Source of the DNA: Atrichornis clamosus
Taxonomy: Eukaryota; Chordata; Aves; Passeriformes; Menuridae
Reading direction: 5' to 3'
NCBI GenBank assembly: GCA_013400975.1
Contig: WBMZ01011924.1
Coordinates: 1-64,000, forward strand
Length of the DNA: 64,000 bases
Shown: positions 50,686-63,325 of the stretch, one piece after another
Layout: each line of letters opens with the position of its first letter
Position numbering within the stretch: the stretch's first letter is position 1
Translations under genes and position numbers: made by a program
The notes under the pieces: generated by a model
What the model saw: the letters and a program-made list of their open reading frames with translations, nothing else
Databases searched by the model: none
Told to the model about the DNA's origin: nothing

Positions 50686-53600
50686 CTAAACAAACAAACA
50701 AAAAAAGGGTTCTCTGCAGCAGCCAGGCTGTTAACCAAGATTTAAGAACTTGCCTAAATCCCAATTTCAGCTCAAGTCTTAACTTGTTTTCTTTGGTTTA
50801 CCATGTTGAATGAGTGCACATTGTCTGTGGCGGTTTGTAGCCAGACTTTTTGGTAGCTGCTTGTATTTTACAAACAAACCAGCAAAAATTCTCTCTGTAT
50901 TGTCTTGCTGGTTTTGTTTTGAATCTGTTACAATGGTAATTTCCAGTCAGTTTTAGGTAGATTGAGATAGTCTCCCACCTGTTTGGGGTATAGGGCTGTA
51001 GACCTGGCAAAGCTATCACTTATACCTTTTCAAATTTAACCTTACTTTTTTAGGAGTTTTTAGTCTGTGCACTGCTGTGTGCACACATAGCATTGTGTGG
51101 GTTTTCTTAAGTGGGAGACCTTTTCAGTCACTGCTACCACCTATGCAACAAGCCCCTTCTGATCCAAGCTCTTACAATGCTGAAGTGTAACTCTCCATCT
51201 TAACAATAATTATTCCTAATGATTTCCCTCTTTGTATTTTTGCATACACAGACATTTATTGGCAACTACAGCCTCTCTAAAATTTCAGGCTGTAGGCTGA
51301 ATTTGATTTAAGACACCAGTCCTACTTGTGAGAATCAGTTTTAAATTGAAACACCTGTAGAAACAAAATATTAGTCTGTAACAGAGGTCCAAAAGGAACA
51401 CTTCTGGGGTAAAAACATGCTTTTATCATCCATAAGCAGCACATACAAAATTAAAGTTCTGCAAAATGTAGATGGGCTCCTACAAGATACTTTTTTAAAA
51501 AGTACAGCACTGCACCCTTTTTGTGTTTTCAGAAATAATGAATTTTACTCCCAAATTTTTTTCAAGTTTCTCTTCATCCAAAAGGATGGGCAACGTCAAT
51601 TGTACAAATGCAGAATTTGTAACACTTTGCATGCAACTTTAGAGGACCTTAAGCCAGCATTATAAAACATTTCCTTTTCCACCTCGGTGGCACCCTGCAT
51701 TCTACTGCCTGCAGAACTCCCAAGAGCTCCTGCTTTTGGATGGGCAGGCTAATTCCCTCAGAGCAGGTTGGCATCTTTCCCCTCACCCTGTTGCTCGCCT
51801 GAGCTGCATGTCCTTTAATAGTAGAGGTGATGATTCTGTCTTACCAAATACTTGTATACAGTGGAAATTTAAGGCCTAAAGAAAATAGCACCTTTCTTTT
51901 TGATGCACTGCTCGGTAATGAGTACAAGTGCAAGGCAGTATAAAATGTACTCTCCATAGTGTGTTTTTTGCTGCTTTTCTGGTTTGCCACAATCTCAGAA
52001 CTGCTCTCTGAGCACTGCTGAATTGATAGATGTTTCTCTTTGAAACTTTTGTGGTTTAACTGAAAAATAATAGAGTTTCTGCCTAACCAAAACTAGCAAT
52101 CCAGAGCCATCAGATTAGAAGCAAATTTCATCACCCAGTAAAGAAAAACTCTGGGATTTGTGCTATAGGAAGATCTTTTAACTTCTGGGAATCGTCTGCT
52201 ACTGTGCCAGTGCCCATACTTACATGGACTGTATCCCACTTACCTTTACTGTATCCCAGATTTTTGTCTTTGAGCATATGGTAGCCATCTCCTCCAAATA
52301 ACATATAGGAGGGCAGGGTCACGTTGTATATTTCATCCATCTGGAGTGGGGTGTAGGCTGGGACTCGGCAGGCTGTGCAAAGCACTTCCAAGCTAACAAC
52401 TCTGCTTCCTGGGGCTCTGGAGAGATCATAGACCACGTGGATGCCTACAAGGATATATGGTAGAATGCCACTTTGTGCAGTGCCTGTTGAACACACAGGG
52501 CTAGAAGCAGCATTCTCCCTCATCTTCAGCTGATTCTTTGCATTACTTTCTGTGACCAAGAGGTTTCATCATTCTGGATTATGACAGTTAATGCCCTTTT
52601 CTTTGCACACTAATCAACTTCTATGCAAGAATGTTCACGAGAGTAAGAATTGCTGAAGCACTGTCCCACCTCATTTACTTATCATCTGTTCTCATCACTA
52701 CTCCACAGAAGGAAATTGCTAATCGTGGGATTAGAATATTTCAAGATAAAAATAGCTTCCCTTATTTCTGTAGTCACATGCTTTCTCACTGCCCTGGCCT
52801 GTTGGCTGAAATGACTTTTTTTAAAGCCAGCCTGCCAGCCTAACTTGGTGGCTATCATGGGTAGTAGGCACTGTCCTGAGAAAGGAAAGCCAGGGCTGTA
52901 CGCTGCAGTTTCTACTCATTGTAGGGGAAGCAACATTTCTAGTTGTGAGCCTGCCTTGATCAAAGCCTGGGGAGAGCCAGGCCCCCAGAAGAGCAGTGCC
53001 AAGTATCTGCAGATCAGGAAGCCACTAAAGTTCATTCAAAGCACTGAGGCTTTTTCAACCCTGGCTCTCTTCCTGCTCTGGATCTTTGGTCCTGAACCCT
53101 TTCCAGAGCTACTGGTTGTCTTTTTTTTCTGTGAGGAGGCAGCAAGCAGAGCTTGCTCCTGTTTCACCTTGATGGTACCTCAGAACATGGTAACTTACTG
53201 GTGACAGTGCAAGACGTGGGTTGTGTCTGTGCCATGTGAGGGACCACTTGGTCAGGGTACGTGGGAGAAGAGGCTCGGAGGGAGGGAATGCATCAGTCCC
53301 TGCTCTTGAAGCCTAGCTTTTCTGCTAACTAAACAATAAAATCTGCACTGCATCACAGAGAGACCAGGAATAAACATGACTGTAGCCTAGTGCACATCTG
53401 GATAAACATATAGGGAGCTGCAATTCAAGATATGAGTAGGTTTTTAATATTAACTGTTCATCCGTAAAATATTTAGAAATTCACTGGAGCAATTCCATAG
53501 CCCACTTGGACAAACTCTTAAACTGTCAGCAATCAGAGAATTGCACAAAATTATTTTGATAAACTGAAATTCAGCAGTAACTGGCACAGCCATCCAGTCT

Positions 53601-56600
53601 GGGATTTCAGGTAGGCTGCCAATGGATAACTAAAAACCTGGAGTTTGTTGTAGCTGTTTCTGTGTTACAGCTATAATAAATTAGTATATTTTCCTTTAGT
53701 TAATTGAAGGGTTAAACTGATACCATTATGGGTTCGGGAACCAGCTTGGGAACATTGTCTCTGCTGAAGGGAACAGCAATGGCCTGTGCTGCAGTGGCTC
53801 AATTAAACACACACAGGATAAACTGTGTCTGCTGGCTGGCGTGTGCAAGGCACAGGGGGCTAGGACGTACGCCCAGCTTGACATTCCAGCCGTAAAAAGA
53901 GGCTTCCAGATGTAATGAGGCCAACAGGAGGGATGGCTGATTTGGAAAACTGAGAAGAGGAAAGAAGAAAATGTACCTCCAACCTGCAGCAGCTCTCCAC
54001 TTCCTTTTCCGTGTCTGCGCACACTGTGCTCAAAAGCTTCTTTCAGAGTGGAGCCTTTTAACCTCACCATATCAAAACGGCCTCCAAATGGCAAAACAGA
54101 CAGCAAATCTTCCACAGTAATGCTACCTGGGGGAAAGACACTTTATTTACTTCTTGCTTTTTTGTAGTTGTTGTTTACAGAATTACTTTAGGATTGTTTA
54201 ACATTAAGTTTTTGACAAGGAATGTGGCAAATACAGTTTAAAAAAATGAGGGCTGGTGGAGGTGAGAATTACATATTGTCCCAATCAAAGAACCTGCATC
54301 TTTTCTCATCCAGCAAGTATCATGACCAGTAAATCAGAGTTTGATGTAACTGCATGTACTGCTATTCAAACAAAGCTACTAAAAGAGATGACAAACCACC
54401 GACCTAAGTCGGAGAAACAGCTATTCATACTACATCAAGCAATTTTTCCAGTTGATTAAGATTTACTCACGTAGTCCTACAGAAAGATTTAGCTAAACTG
54501 AAAGAGCTGTTTGTTTTCAAGTTTCATTTATGTGGTATCAGGAAAGTAAAAACTGTAAAACCTTAGCATTCAGAAAAACCCAGAATTTACTTACTCTACA
54601 GCAGACTACAGAAGGCTCCCAGCGACCATGCAGGATGACCCTGTACATAGGAGATCTTTCTTTGTTCCAAGGCAGCAAAGAGAGAGGGAAATTATAAAAA
54701 GCATTGTGTACAAACAATGCTAGAGACTTCTATCAGTACCAGCCTGAGTGCAGTTGTGCTCACATGATGGGTAACCATTTCAGAAAGTTTGAAATCACTC
54801 CCAAACACTGTAAAATCCCATCAAAACAAGCCCATACCTAACCCAGTGTGCAGGCTGGCATATCTTAATTCCTCCTGCTTGATAAAGTTGTCATTCAGCT
54901 TGCAATTTTACGTACCATTAGTGCTCTGTTCATCAATGGGTGACCGTATCCCACCTCCATTCAGGATGCACATTGAAACATGGTTCCATGATTTTTTATC
55001 CGGATGCCCGACATTCTCATAAAGCTACCAAATGAAAATGTTTAAACAGATTTTATCTGCACTTATTCTAGGCTGTGGAGATTTGCACCAAATACAATCT
55101 GAGACAGAAAAGAGACAGAAAGGTTTTATACCTACTTTGACATTACCTTCAGCCCCATTGTAAAATACTTAGCTATTAAAAATTCCAAACAAGTATTTTG
55201 CTTTTTAAAATTCTTACTATGAAAAGTATTTGCCTTTTACTGTAATGAACCCTTAGACTCCACCTTAGTCTGTGTGTCTACGATATGGCCAGGGCAGGCC
55301 AGCCGAACTGAAAGGAGAGATGATTTTTTATTTCAATGACTGTGACAAAGACAAATGATTTAAGCGTATTTGAAGAACTGGGAAGTGAAGAGGACCTTAA
55401 ATATTGCTGCACATTAAAATCATGTAGGAGAAGTACAAATTAATCATGGTGCAGGGAATTAATTTTTTTCAGCTTCTCTGTGGTTGGTTTTTAGTATTTG
55501 GAATGGTCTTGCCTAACTAGAAGGATGCAGAACAGTGGAAGAACAGGAAACAGGCATTCTAGATCAGAAAGTCTACTCTGCACAGCAGCGTGTCTCCAAC
55601 AGTTCAGTGACAAGGCTCTGACAAAATGCAAGAACAGGATAATACTTGCTTGTGATATCCTTAGTAGTAATGAAAATGGAGACCAAATATTTACTCAGTT
55701 GCATAAGGATGACAAGCCTCCAGAGATAATCCTCAGAAATATCTGCGTAGAACAGGAAAAGGCTGAGAAAATGAATTAGGATGATGGAAGGGATGAACTG
55801 GTTTCCATACAGGAATGACTGTGGTCATTGCTCTTCCATCTCACAGAGAGAGAAATACAGGAAGCACATGACAGAAGCCTATAAAAATGAAGAAGATCAT
55901 ATGGAGGCTGGGCAGGAATCTGTGTGTTTTCTCATTGCAAGAATGATAAAAAACTAAGATTCAGAGAGGGGTGACGAGTGTGGTCAGAGACACAGAAAGG
56001 CTTCCGGATGTAGAATGATGATGTAGGCTTGGTAAAGAGATGATGGATGGAAGGAAGTATTTGAGAAGCCTACAAAGTCACGAGTGATGTGAGGGTGGGC
56101 AGGGAGCAGCGTTGCAGCGCCAGGACCACGTGACCTCCAGCCGTTCCGCAGGCAGCAGCAGGCTGCACCCCGGGGGGACCAAGGTCTCTGCAGGATGTGC
56201 GGGTCCGCGGTGGAACGCCCGGCCACCAGCTGTTGGGAAGGCTGAGGAAAGGCGAAGGGCAGCAGAGCCACTCTGCAGGAGCTCTTCCGCCTTGGGGAAT
56301 CCCTGAGCTGCAAGCTGGTGGGAGATGTGGGCAGATCTGAGTATAGCAACGCCATGGGCTTGTCCGGGAATACGCTCATCCCCCATCATCCTCTCGGTCA
56401 CTCTTGGAGACAAAACCTGGGGGTGAATGATCCTGTCATCTGTTCCAGGTGGGTCACTTCTCTGCTGCACCCCTAAGTGAAGTGTTTGTGACCTCTGACT
56501 TGCAGCTGTGTAAATGCTTTGTGCCTCCAGCTTAGTCATCAAAGTGCTGCCCTGAGGCCAGACCCATGCTTAGGTTTGTAACTCATAATCAAAGGATTGC

Positions 56601-59600
56601 AACTTCCCAGCCCTAAGCAAAGGCAGCTTAAAAGAAGAGCTCACACAGTGCTGTTACCAATTTCACAGCGTTTCGCGTTAGACTTCCTTTAAAGTGCTTT
56701 GTAAAATGCCATATAGGCCTGTCAACCTTTAATTCTGAGATTTTGGGCTACGGCTTGAGATGCATCACTGAACTAAATGGACCTCTGTTTTGACACAGCA
56801 CAAACATTCAATCTCTCCATTTTTCAGGACAACTCTAAAAATTAAAGCTCATGGAACAGACAGGTCTGATTTTTAACCTTCACACCTCTGAACACGTCAG
56901 CAGATGGGAAAGCAAGCGTAGAAATTGTAAGCCAAAGAATGTGAAGAGAAATCTGGGTATCTACTGATGACTGCAGGTGGTTGTCTAGAGACATTGATTT
57001 AACTAAAGTAGAATTTGAACCCCCTTATGACAAAATGTATAGCAAGAAAATCTACAGACTTCTGAAAGATTACAGAGTTACTTTCTTTAAGCTTGAAAAG
57101 TGCCAAAGCATTTGTTCACATAAAAAAAAAAATATTAAAAAAGTCTAGCAGAAAGAAAAAGCAAGATGCTGCAATTCTAGAACTGTATGCAGAATTCCCA
57201 AATATGAATCCGATTTGGAAATTAGCCCATGAACTAAGAATTATTTTAAGGATTGCAATAAAAGCAATAACATGGAATGGATAAATAGGTTTGGGGACAT
57301 ATCTAAGTGAAAAGTCATGATTGTTAATTGGCCCTTAACTTTGTGGCAATACTGCAGGACATTTATGGGAAAGCTCACTTTTTGGGATCACATCAGTGAA
57401 TGTTTCTGAAATACTCAAATGAAATGGTGCTGCTGCAGGGCAGTAAAACAATCAAACTCAGGAAGCTTAAAAACTGGAGTAAACTTCTTGTAAAGAGGCT
57501 TTTTGGGTGTTATGTGGCTGTTAAAGCACAGTGGTCCCTGTCAGAACACAGCAGGCGCTGGCGGCTCCTCCTGGGCTGGGGTGTTCTGCGCCCAGCTGGG
57601 TGCGTGGCCTTTTCCACCCTCTCTTTGCTTCAGCTGGCACATTTGGGGCTCTTCAGGGGGACAATTCAGCAGCTTGGCAGAAAATTACCCAGACCTTTTT
57701 TCTGTGCCAGTGCACTAGAGTGACAGCAGAGCCCAGTGAGAAAGAGAGGGCAGAGGGTGAGTGCCGTGAGCAGGGACTGGCAGCCGGGCAGGAGGGGCAG
57801 GGAAGCTGAGCTCTCCTCCCTTGAGGAACGGGCTCTTAGATCAGACTGCCATGTCTCTTAAAAGTGCAGCCTCAAAGCCAGCTGTGAAGAAGCTGTTCTC
57901 TCTACGAGGCTGTGCAAAAAGAATAAACTGCTCCTTACTCTATACAGCAAGATTTATTATAGCCTCACTTCTGTCAGCTCTTTCTAGGGACACAATAGAT
58001 GTTGCACTGCTGAAAAGCAGGCACAGAGCCCATTTGCTGATAGTTTGGATCTGGATAGCTCTGGAGTAACCCTTAGATGTAATTGCCACCTGTGGTGGAA
58101 ACATCTTACCACAGCATCACAAAGCAAATTTCCCATGTTACATTCTTGGAAACGGCAGGCTTGGCTTGTACCATTCAGGTAAACACTAGTTTTTCCAATC
58201 TCTTTAGAATAATTCCCCAGGTTTTCTCTCCATTTTTCCACTTCTTCTTTAATGTGCTCATCTGTAAAGTAACATAAACATGTAAAATAAGCATTGCACA
58301 TATCTCATATTAATGACACTTCAGTGAATACAAACCTTAAGAAAAAAATCATGTTCATGATTCTGAAAGGTTACACTTTTCCTAAAGGATTCTCAAGCAA
58401 AATGACAACTATATTTGCTTCAAACAAAGCCTGTAAGGGGAGAAGACAGGACAGGACAATCAAGTGGATAAGCTAGTCCTGTGTCACAGCAAAGTTATCT
58501 TTGTACTTTTGCCCAGTCCTGCTCTAACCTCTGACTGCTGGGATTTCTAGAACCTACCTTGACAGGTGAGAGAATTTTTAATATACAAAGTGAGATTGAT
58601 CTTTATTTGACTTTTTTTTTTGCTATTTGTAACTTCCTCCCTTTAATGTTGTGCTAAAAAGAAAACGAGCTCAAATATCAATGCCAAGGAATAAACCCTT
58701 TATGGAAATTAATTCTCTGTGCACATCTGTCTCTCAGGTGCAAATTTAATTATTTCAGAAAAAACCCAAAGATACTTGTATATGCAGACAGATGTTACAA
58801 CAATTTTATATCAGCTATTGGTTTTAATCAATTTGCTCACACCTGCCAGCAAGAGCAATATCCATAAAATGAGACCTCTGATATATCTGAATTTTTACTT
58901 TTACTGACATCAGAGAGAGAATGTAAAGTCTCTTTACATCATCTCATTGCATTGATCACTGAGAAAAACAGAGTAAATATCTATGAACAAATAATTTACA
59001 AATACTCAGGTAGAACCTAGAAGGTCTGATTAAAGTTCAGAACTTCATTCAGCAAACTCTGGAGAAGAAACAGAGACTAGAGAACCAGCCCCGGCTAATT
59101 ACAGAGCTGTCAAAAAAACAGGTAACAGAGCTCGGACGGAGCTACAAACAAAAAGCAGCAAAGAGACTCTCCTCCCACTTCTTTAAATGTTTCAGAGCTA
59201 AAACCTTGAACAGAGTCAGCACTGAAAACAAGATGTCATGGGCTTGTGTATTATATTTGCATGTTGGCAGAGCAGTTTCTCTGTAACATTTCCACTTTCC
59301 TAAATTGCTGTTGTTCTGAAGAACCCAGCCTCTGGCAAAACAGTGTAAGTTAGTCCTCATAATCTTTTAAATCACAATTACAGGACTAGCTAAAACAGGT
59401 TCTACAAAATAGTATGGTATTGTACCACCTGAATGCCTACCAAAGGACCTTCAGGGATTTTAAATAGATAAAAACACACTCTGAATATATGCATATTCAA
59501 CTGTAACACAGCCTGAGCCCTACACAGAACAGAACAGAAAGCTCAGGAAGAAAGCTGGATTCTTCTTCAGACATTGTATTTTACATGACAAGACTTGAAT

Positions 59601-59838
59601 TGTGGCAGAGTGCTGCAGGCAAATTCAAATGTCCACATACCTTCAGGAATACTGCTGTCCAGCAGAATGGGGTTTCCAACTGCTTCAACTACATTTCCTT
59701 TCTTGTCAAATGTAACATTTAAGTAACCGAGATATTTTCCATAAGCGTAAGCTTGTACAACTGGCACCTTCCTCCCATCGTCTGCGTCAACCATGAACGG
59801 ATATGGGCCGGCTGGCACTTCAGTAGAAGGTGGGGTGC
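50528..59838 (-). CDS. NT5E: NT5E, ecto-5'-nucleotidase / CD73 (C-terminal six exons, 5' part outside window)
   Basis: Minus-strand coding exons in order: 59838-59641, 58261-58110, 55024-54916, 54126-53977, 52444-52244, 50685-50528. All have GT...AG junctions and continuous frame, giving 322 residues against 574 in the human enzyme. The enzyme hydrolyses extracellular AMP to adenosine and phosphate and acts as a GPI-anchored homodimer. Visible: the C-terminal substrate-binding domain with CRFQECNMGNL, CILNGGGIRSPID and VLPFGG. These hold residues equivalent to human Arg354, Asn390, Arg395 and Phe417. Three Cys pairs (ACRFQEC, LLCDAV with SMCILN, CTAC) are kept. The chain ends in a hydrophobic GPI-signal tail. 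The metal-binding domain (exons 1-3) is not in the window. The gene converges on SNX14 with 2.6 kb between stop codons. Confidence 0.96.
50686..52243 (-). other. NT5E intron 8
   Basis: A 1.6-kb intron without recognised repeats or genes. Confidence 0.75.
52244..52444 (-). CDS. NT5E: NT5E exon 8
   Basis: Minus-strand acceptor ttgtag|GC. The exon encodes IHVVYDLSRAPGSRVVSLEV, the CTAC disulphide, then VPAYTPLQMDEIYNVTLPSY and GGDGYHMLKDKNLGYSK. The Tyr in GGDGY replaces the mammalian Phe (see findings). Donor G|gtaagt. Confidence 0.95.
52445..53976 (-). other. NT5E intron 7
   Basis: A 1.5-kb intron with nothing recognised. Confidence 0.75.
53977..54126 (-). CDS. NT5E: NT5E exon 7
   Basis: Minus-strand acceptor cccccag|GT completes Gly. 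The exon encodes SITVEDLLSVLPFGGRFDMV, then RLKGSTLKEAFEHSVRRHGK and GSGELLQVG. LPFGG carries the Phe that stacks on adenine (human Phe417). Donor G|gtacat. Confidence 0.95.
54127..54915 (-). other. NT5E intron 6
   Basis: A 0.8-kb intron with nothing recognised. Confidence 0.75.
54916..55024 (-). CDS. NT5E: NT5E exon 6
   Basis: Minus-strand acceptor ttggtag|CTT. The exon encodes LYENVGHPDKKSWNHVSMCI, then LNGGGIRSPIDEQSTN. NGGGIR holds the substrate-binding Asn and Arg (human 390 and 395). Donor G|gtacgt. The exon is too short to stand out as an open frame and was placed by homology and phase. Confidence 0.94.
55025..58109 (-). other. NT5E intron 5
   Basis: A 3.1-kb intron containing copy 1 of the unidentified dispersed repeat (about 56150-56585), which is GC- and CpG-rich. 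A further GC-rich patch at 57530-57810 was not recognised. Confidence 0.75.
56150..56585. repeat. Unidentified dispersed repeat, copy 1
   Basis: Shares long matches in the same order and orientation with 62880-63325: ACCAAGGTCTCTGCAGG, GTGGGCAGATCTGAGTA, GAAGTGTTTGTGACCTCTGA, TGTGTAAATGCTTTGT and GTCATCAAAGT. The copy is CpG-rich. The family was not recognised; a solo LTR or LINE 5' region are options. Confidence 0.75.
58110..58261 (-). CDS. NT5E: NT5E exon 5
   Basis: Minus-strand acceptor tttacag|AT completes Asp. The exon encodes EHIKEEVEKWRENLGNYSKE, then IGKTSVYLNGTSQACRFQEC and NMGNLLCDAV. It carries the Arg equivalent to human Arg354 between a disulphide Cys pair, and two N-glycosylation sequons (NYS, NGT). 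Donor gtg|gtaaga, phase 0. Confidence 0.95.
58262..59640 (-). other. NT5E intron 4
   Basis: A 1.4-kb AT-rich intron with nothing recognised. Confidence 0.75.
59641..59838 (-). CDS. NT5E: NT5E exon 4
   Basis: Minus-strand acceptor gtgcag|GC completes a Gly. The exon encodes TPPSTEVPAGPYPFMVDADD, then GRKVPVVQAYAYGKYLGYLN and GNPILLDSSIPE. This is the end of the catalytic domain, the bridging helix region and the start of the C-terminal domain. Donor G|gtatgt. A new NVT sequon (YLNVTF) is present, and Asp replaces the Asn of the human NSS sequon. Confidence 0.95.
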
Positions 59839-59937
59839 CTGCACGGAACAAGAATGTAAAGCGGGTCTTCAGCTAATGTGACCTTCAAGGAATTACTAGA
59901 ATGACATTTCAAATGTTTCTCAGCCTTGAAAAACCCA

Positions 59938-59957
59938 GGTAGGATAGGATAGGATAG
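59938..59957. repeat. (TAGGA)n short tandem repeat
   Basis: About four units of a five-base repeat, GGTAGGATAGGATAGGATAG, in NT5E intron 3. Confidence 0.85.
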
Positions 59958-62879
59958 AAACAGCAATGAATGTATTGGGTGACAAGCACACATTTGATTG
60001 TTCATTTATTTCATGAGAGACAATGTTGCTTTCAGGACACGAACTCGAATCACTACCACAGTGTTTTTCAAGTTGTGACAGCACACTCCGCCATGACATC
60101 ATGTCACAATAGCAACAAAGCAACTTTTCATTCCAGTTATTGCAGTCTAAACCTCTCAGTAATGCAAACATACCAGCCACTGGATGAAAAGTTTATTGTT
60201 GAGCCTTCACACTACATTATTCTGCATCAGATAGAAAATGAGAATCTTAGTAAAACATACATCAGACTTCTTGATATGAAAATGTCTAAACTATTTTTAT
60301 TGTTAATAAGCAGTCAAAGTGCCTGCAAGCAGTTCTGTGATTTCGTGCATAAAACCAGCTGATTTTTTTTTCACTAGACCAAACAGCCTCCAAAATTTCA
60401 GACAGGCTGCAAACCCTCTACAAAACCCAATTTCATTAGCATTAAAGTTGTGTGGTCATGGATTTAAAACTCTTATCAACCTGCAAAGTCTGAAAGGTGA
60501 TTAGATGTAGGACTTGGAAACAGATTAAAGCAGGGCACTGGCAGAAAAAAAAGAGATATCTCAGCTCAATTGGCCTAGGCCACCACAAGATTTAGAAACA
60601 ACATGGGCAAAAAGCAGCAAAGAAAAGCAGAACTACACAGCACAGCTCTTGTCTCAAGGGTACCAGCCTTCTCCCTGTCTCCTTGACAATATTATCTGAG
60701 TAGTATCTCCCCGTTGTTGTTCCCGGCAGTATTTCCACCCCGCTGTCAGACCAAGGTTGGGCAGCTCCAAGAGGCATCCCGTGTCAGGCCCCACTACACA
60801 GTGCCCTCAGAGCCTGCTGCTTGCTCCTGTCCCAAGGGTGGTGGCATTTCCCATCCATGTGTCTGGGAGAGCTGGGGCACTGGCAAGGCAGGGGCACGGG
60901 GGAGCACGTGCACAGGATACGGATCCAGAGGAAAGCAGGCTCTCCACTTCCACTGCTGACAGAACAACTTGTTTCCTTCAATTTACAGTTGTTTACATAA
61001 CATTAAATCCTAGGATGAGCATGATAAATATTCCTTCTAGAACTCCAATATGGTTCATATTTCACTCTAACCCCTCCTCTTCTCCAGGGAGAACAGCCTC
61101 AACAAACTACAAGCTGAACTAAACTTACCACAGAACTAGCTTTTCTACTTTCAGCCAGGCCAATAGAGTTGGTTTCTTGGGGTGCCACTTAACTATTCAC
61201 TTATTTGGGGAAGAATTTAAGAAATCCTGTAGCTAATGAGAACTCTGCAGGCTTTATGCACACAGAACTGGCTTTGGGGTTTTTTGAACTGAAAAAGAAA
61301 TCAATTTTGATTTCTTGCCCTTCAGTAGTCCTCAAATAAAGAGAATTAGAAAGAGAAAGTTATTCTTTCTAGGCATTATTTTAGTTTAGATCAGCTGTGT
61401 GTGGTTATGTGCTTGTCCAGAGACTCAGTTGTTGCATCCTAAAGTCATACTTTTTATACTGATACTTCCTTGCAGGATTCATTATCACTGTGTTATCTCT
61501 CCCTCGTTAGACAGACACGTTCCTTCTGAAAAGCAAAGATTATTCAGCACATCTTATCCCCAAAGAACACATCACAAGTACTCACGCTCAGTCAAAGCGT
61601 GAGCTGCTGTTTCATTACAAACGCACAAACTCAGACTGGGTGACTGAAGAACCTGTAACACTTTCCTATCTTCTTACCCTGTTTTAGCCAACACACTACA
61701 CTTTCAGAACATCAGTTCTGATGGAAACCAGAAATTACACTGCTCTAAGCCAAAACTACCATTGCTGTTTGAATGAGTTCTACAGACCAAATGCACACCT
61801 GAACAAGTCAAGACAATATTTGCCTTACAATCTGTGGATAAACTGGAGATTGGCAAATGTCTAAGGGACAGGTTGGACTAGTCCAAAATTAAGCCCTTAC
61901 ACTTTCTCTCTGGAGATGTCTTCATGGGCCGTATGTCTCTAAACTTCCATGACAGAACAGGCTGAATAGGTACATCTCCATTTAGACTGAGCTGAAACAT
62001 TCTCCCAAATTCTGCTGCCAGTTATTGATTACATTTCATTTAAATGAGATCTTATAGGCTCAACATACACATAGACACATGCACGGAGGCATTTTGAATT
62101 ATATGTTTTACTCTGCAGTGAAATCACCTCCAGAGATGCGACTGTTTCACTCTGAATGTTGGCTGATGGCCTTGACTGAGGAGGGAATGGTTCACAAATG
62201 CACTCACAATGCTCCTGAATAGGTCAGCATATGCTTCACAGCACTTGGAATAAAAATTATATGCTCAGGCCACATGCTGTCAAAAACTGTATTTTGACTA
62301 AATAAATAGATACATATTTTTGGTGTATCTCCCCCAGACATTACTTCTTTTTTAATTTTCTCACGTTGCCAGTGTTAATAAAAGAAGTAAGACAATCTTG
62401 TTTTATCAAAACAGTAGAGCCTTGAAAAAGGGACCAGAACTCACTCCCAGCTGAGAACTTTAACCTGAAGGCTGCAGGGTCTCATGCTGTGTGTTCTCTC
62501 TGGCCTTGTGAATCTTGGACAGCTCCAAATGGGGAGGGATGGAACAGCTTGGCCTAGTCTAGTCTGACAGCAGGGTACTCTCTGGGATGGCAAGAGATGT
62601 GCTTGTGAACTCCTACAGATCTAGACAGGATATGAACTCAGATATTTCAACTCCTGGAGCATTTCAGGTCCTGATTCCAAGTTGTGACAAGTGGCACCTC
62701 TTTAGACCACACCTAATAAGGTATTTTGACTACTATGGCTACCAGTATGAGGCACAAACTTTCTACAGGCATTGAGCAATGCAAAAGAATCTGGATTCCA
62801 CTGTATAAACCCACAGAGAATCCACATGTTGAATATGGAGTGCATCCTTCTTTTTCCCATCTCAAAAATAATTTAATAA

Positions 62880-63325
62880 AAATGCAGACTGCACACAGAC
62901 AAGACCAAGGTCTCTGCAGGTTGTGCAGGTCACTGTTGGAAGGCCTGGCACAGGCTGTTGTGAAAACAGCTGTAGGTAGTCAAGGGGAGATGGAGCTAGT
63001 AAACATCAAGACACCACTTCTGGCTTGGGGCGTCCCTGAGCTGCGAGCTGGTGGGAAACGTGGGCAGATCTGAGTAAAGTGTCTCCATGGGCTCACCCAA
63101 CGCCCTCATCCATCCCCCTCGGTGACTCTTAGAGATGTGATATCGGCATGGTCCGTCCTGTTGTTCCAGTTTGGCCACTTCTCCGCTGCACCCCCATGCG
63201 AAGTGTTTGTGACCTCTGACCTGTAGGTAGATGTGTAAATGCTTTGTACCTCCACCTGAGTCATCAAAGTTATTCCCTGGGGCCAAATTCAAGAGGTGTT
63301 CTGATCTGCTTAATGTGTAACTGTG
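62880..63325. repeat. Unidentified dispersed repeat, copy 2
   Basis: Direct-orientation homologue of copy 1, 6.7 kb away, with several small indels between them. It is less CpG-rich than copy 1. It lies in NT5E intron 3. Confidence 0.75.

Noticed and set aside
56078..56542. 154-codon minus-strand frame in NT5E intron 5
   Set aside because: Lies mostly within repeat copy 1. The partly matching frame in copy 2 reflects shared repeat sequence rather than a shown gene.
56150..63325. A provirus with two LTRs
   Set aside because: The sequence between the two copies is NT5E coding exons and intron, with no gag, pol or env similarity seen.
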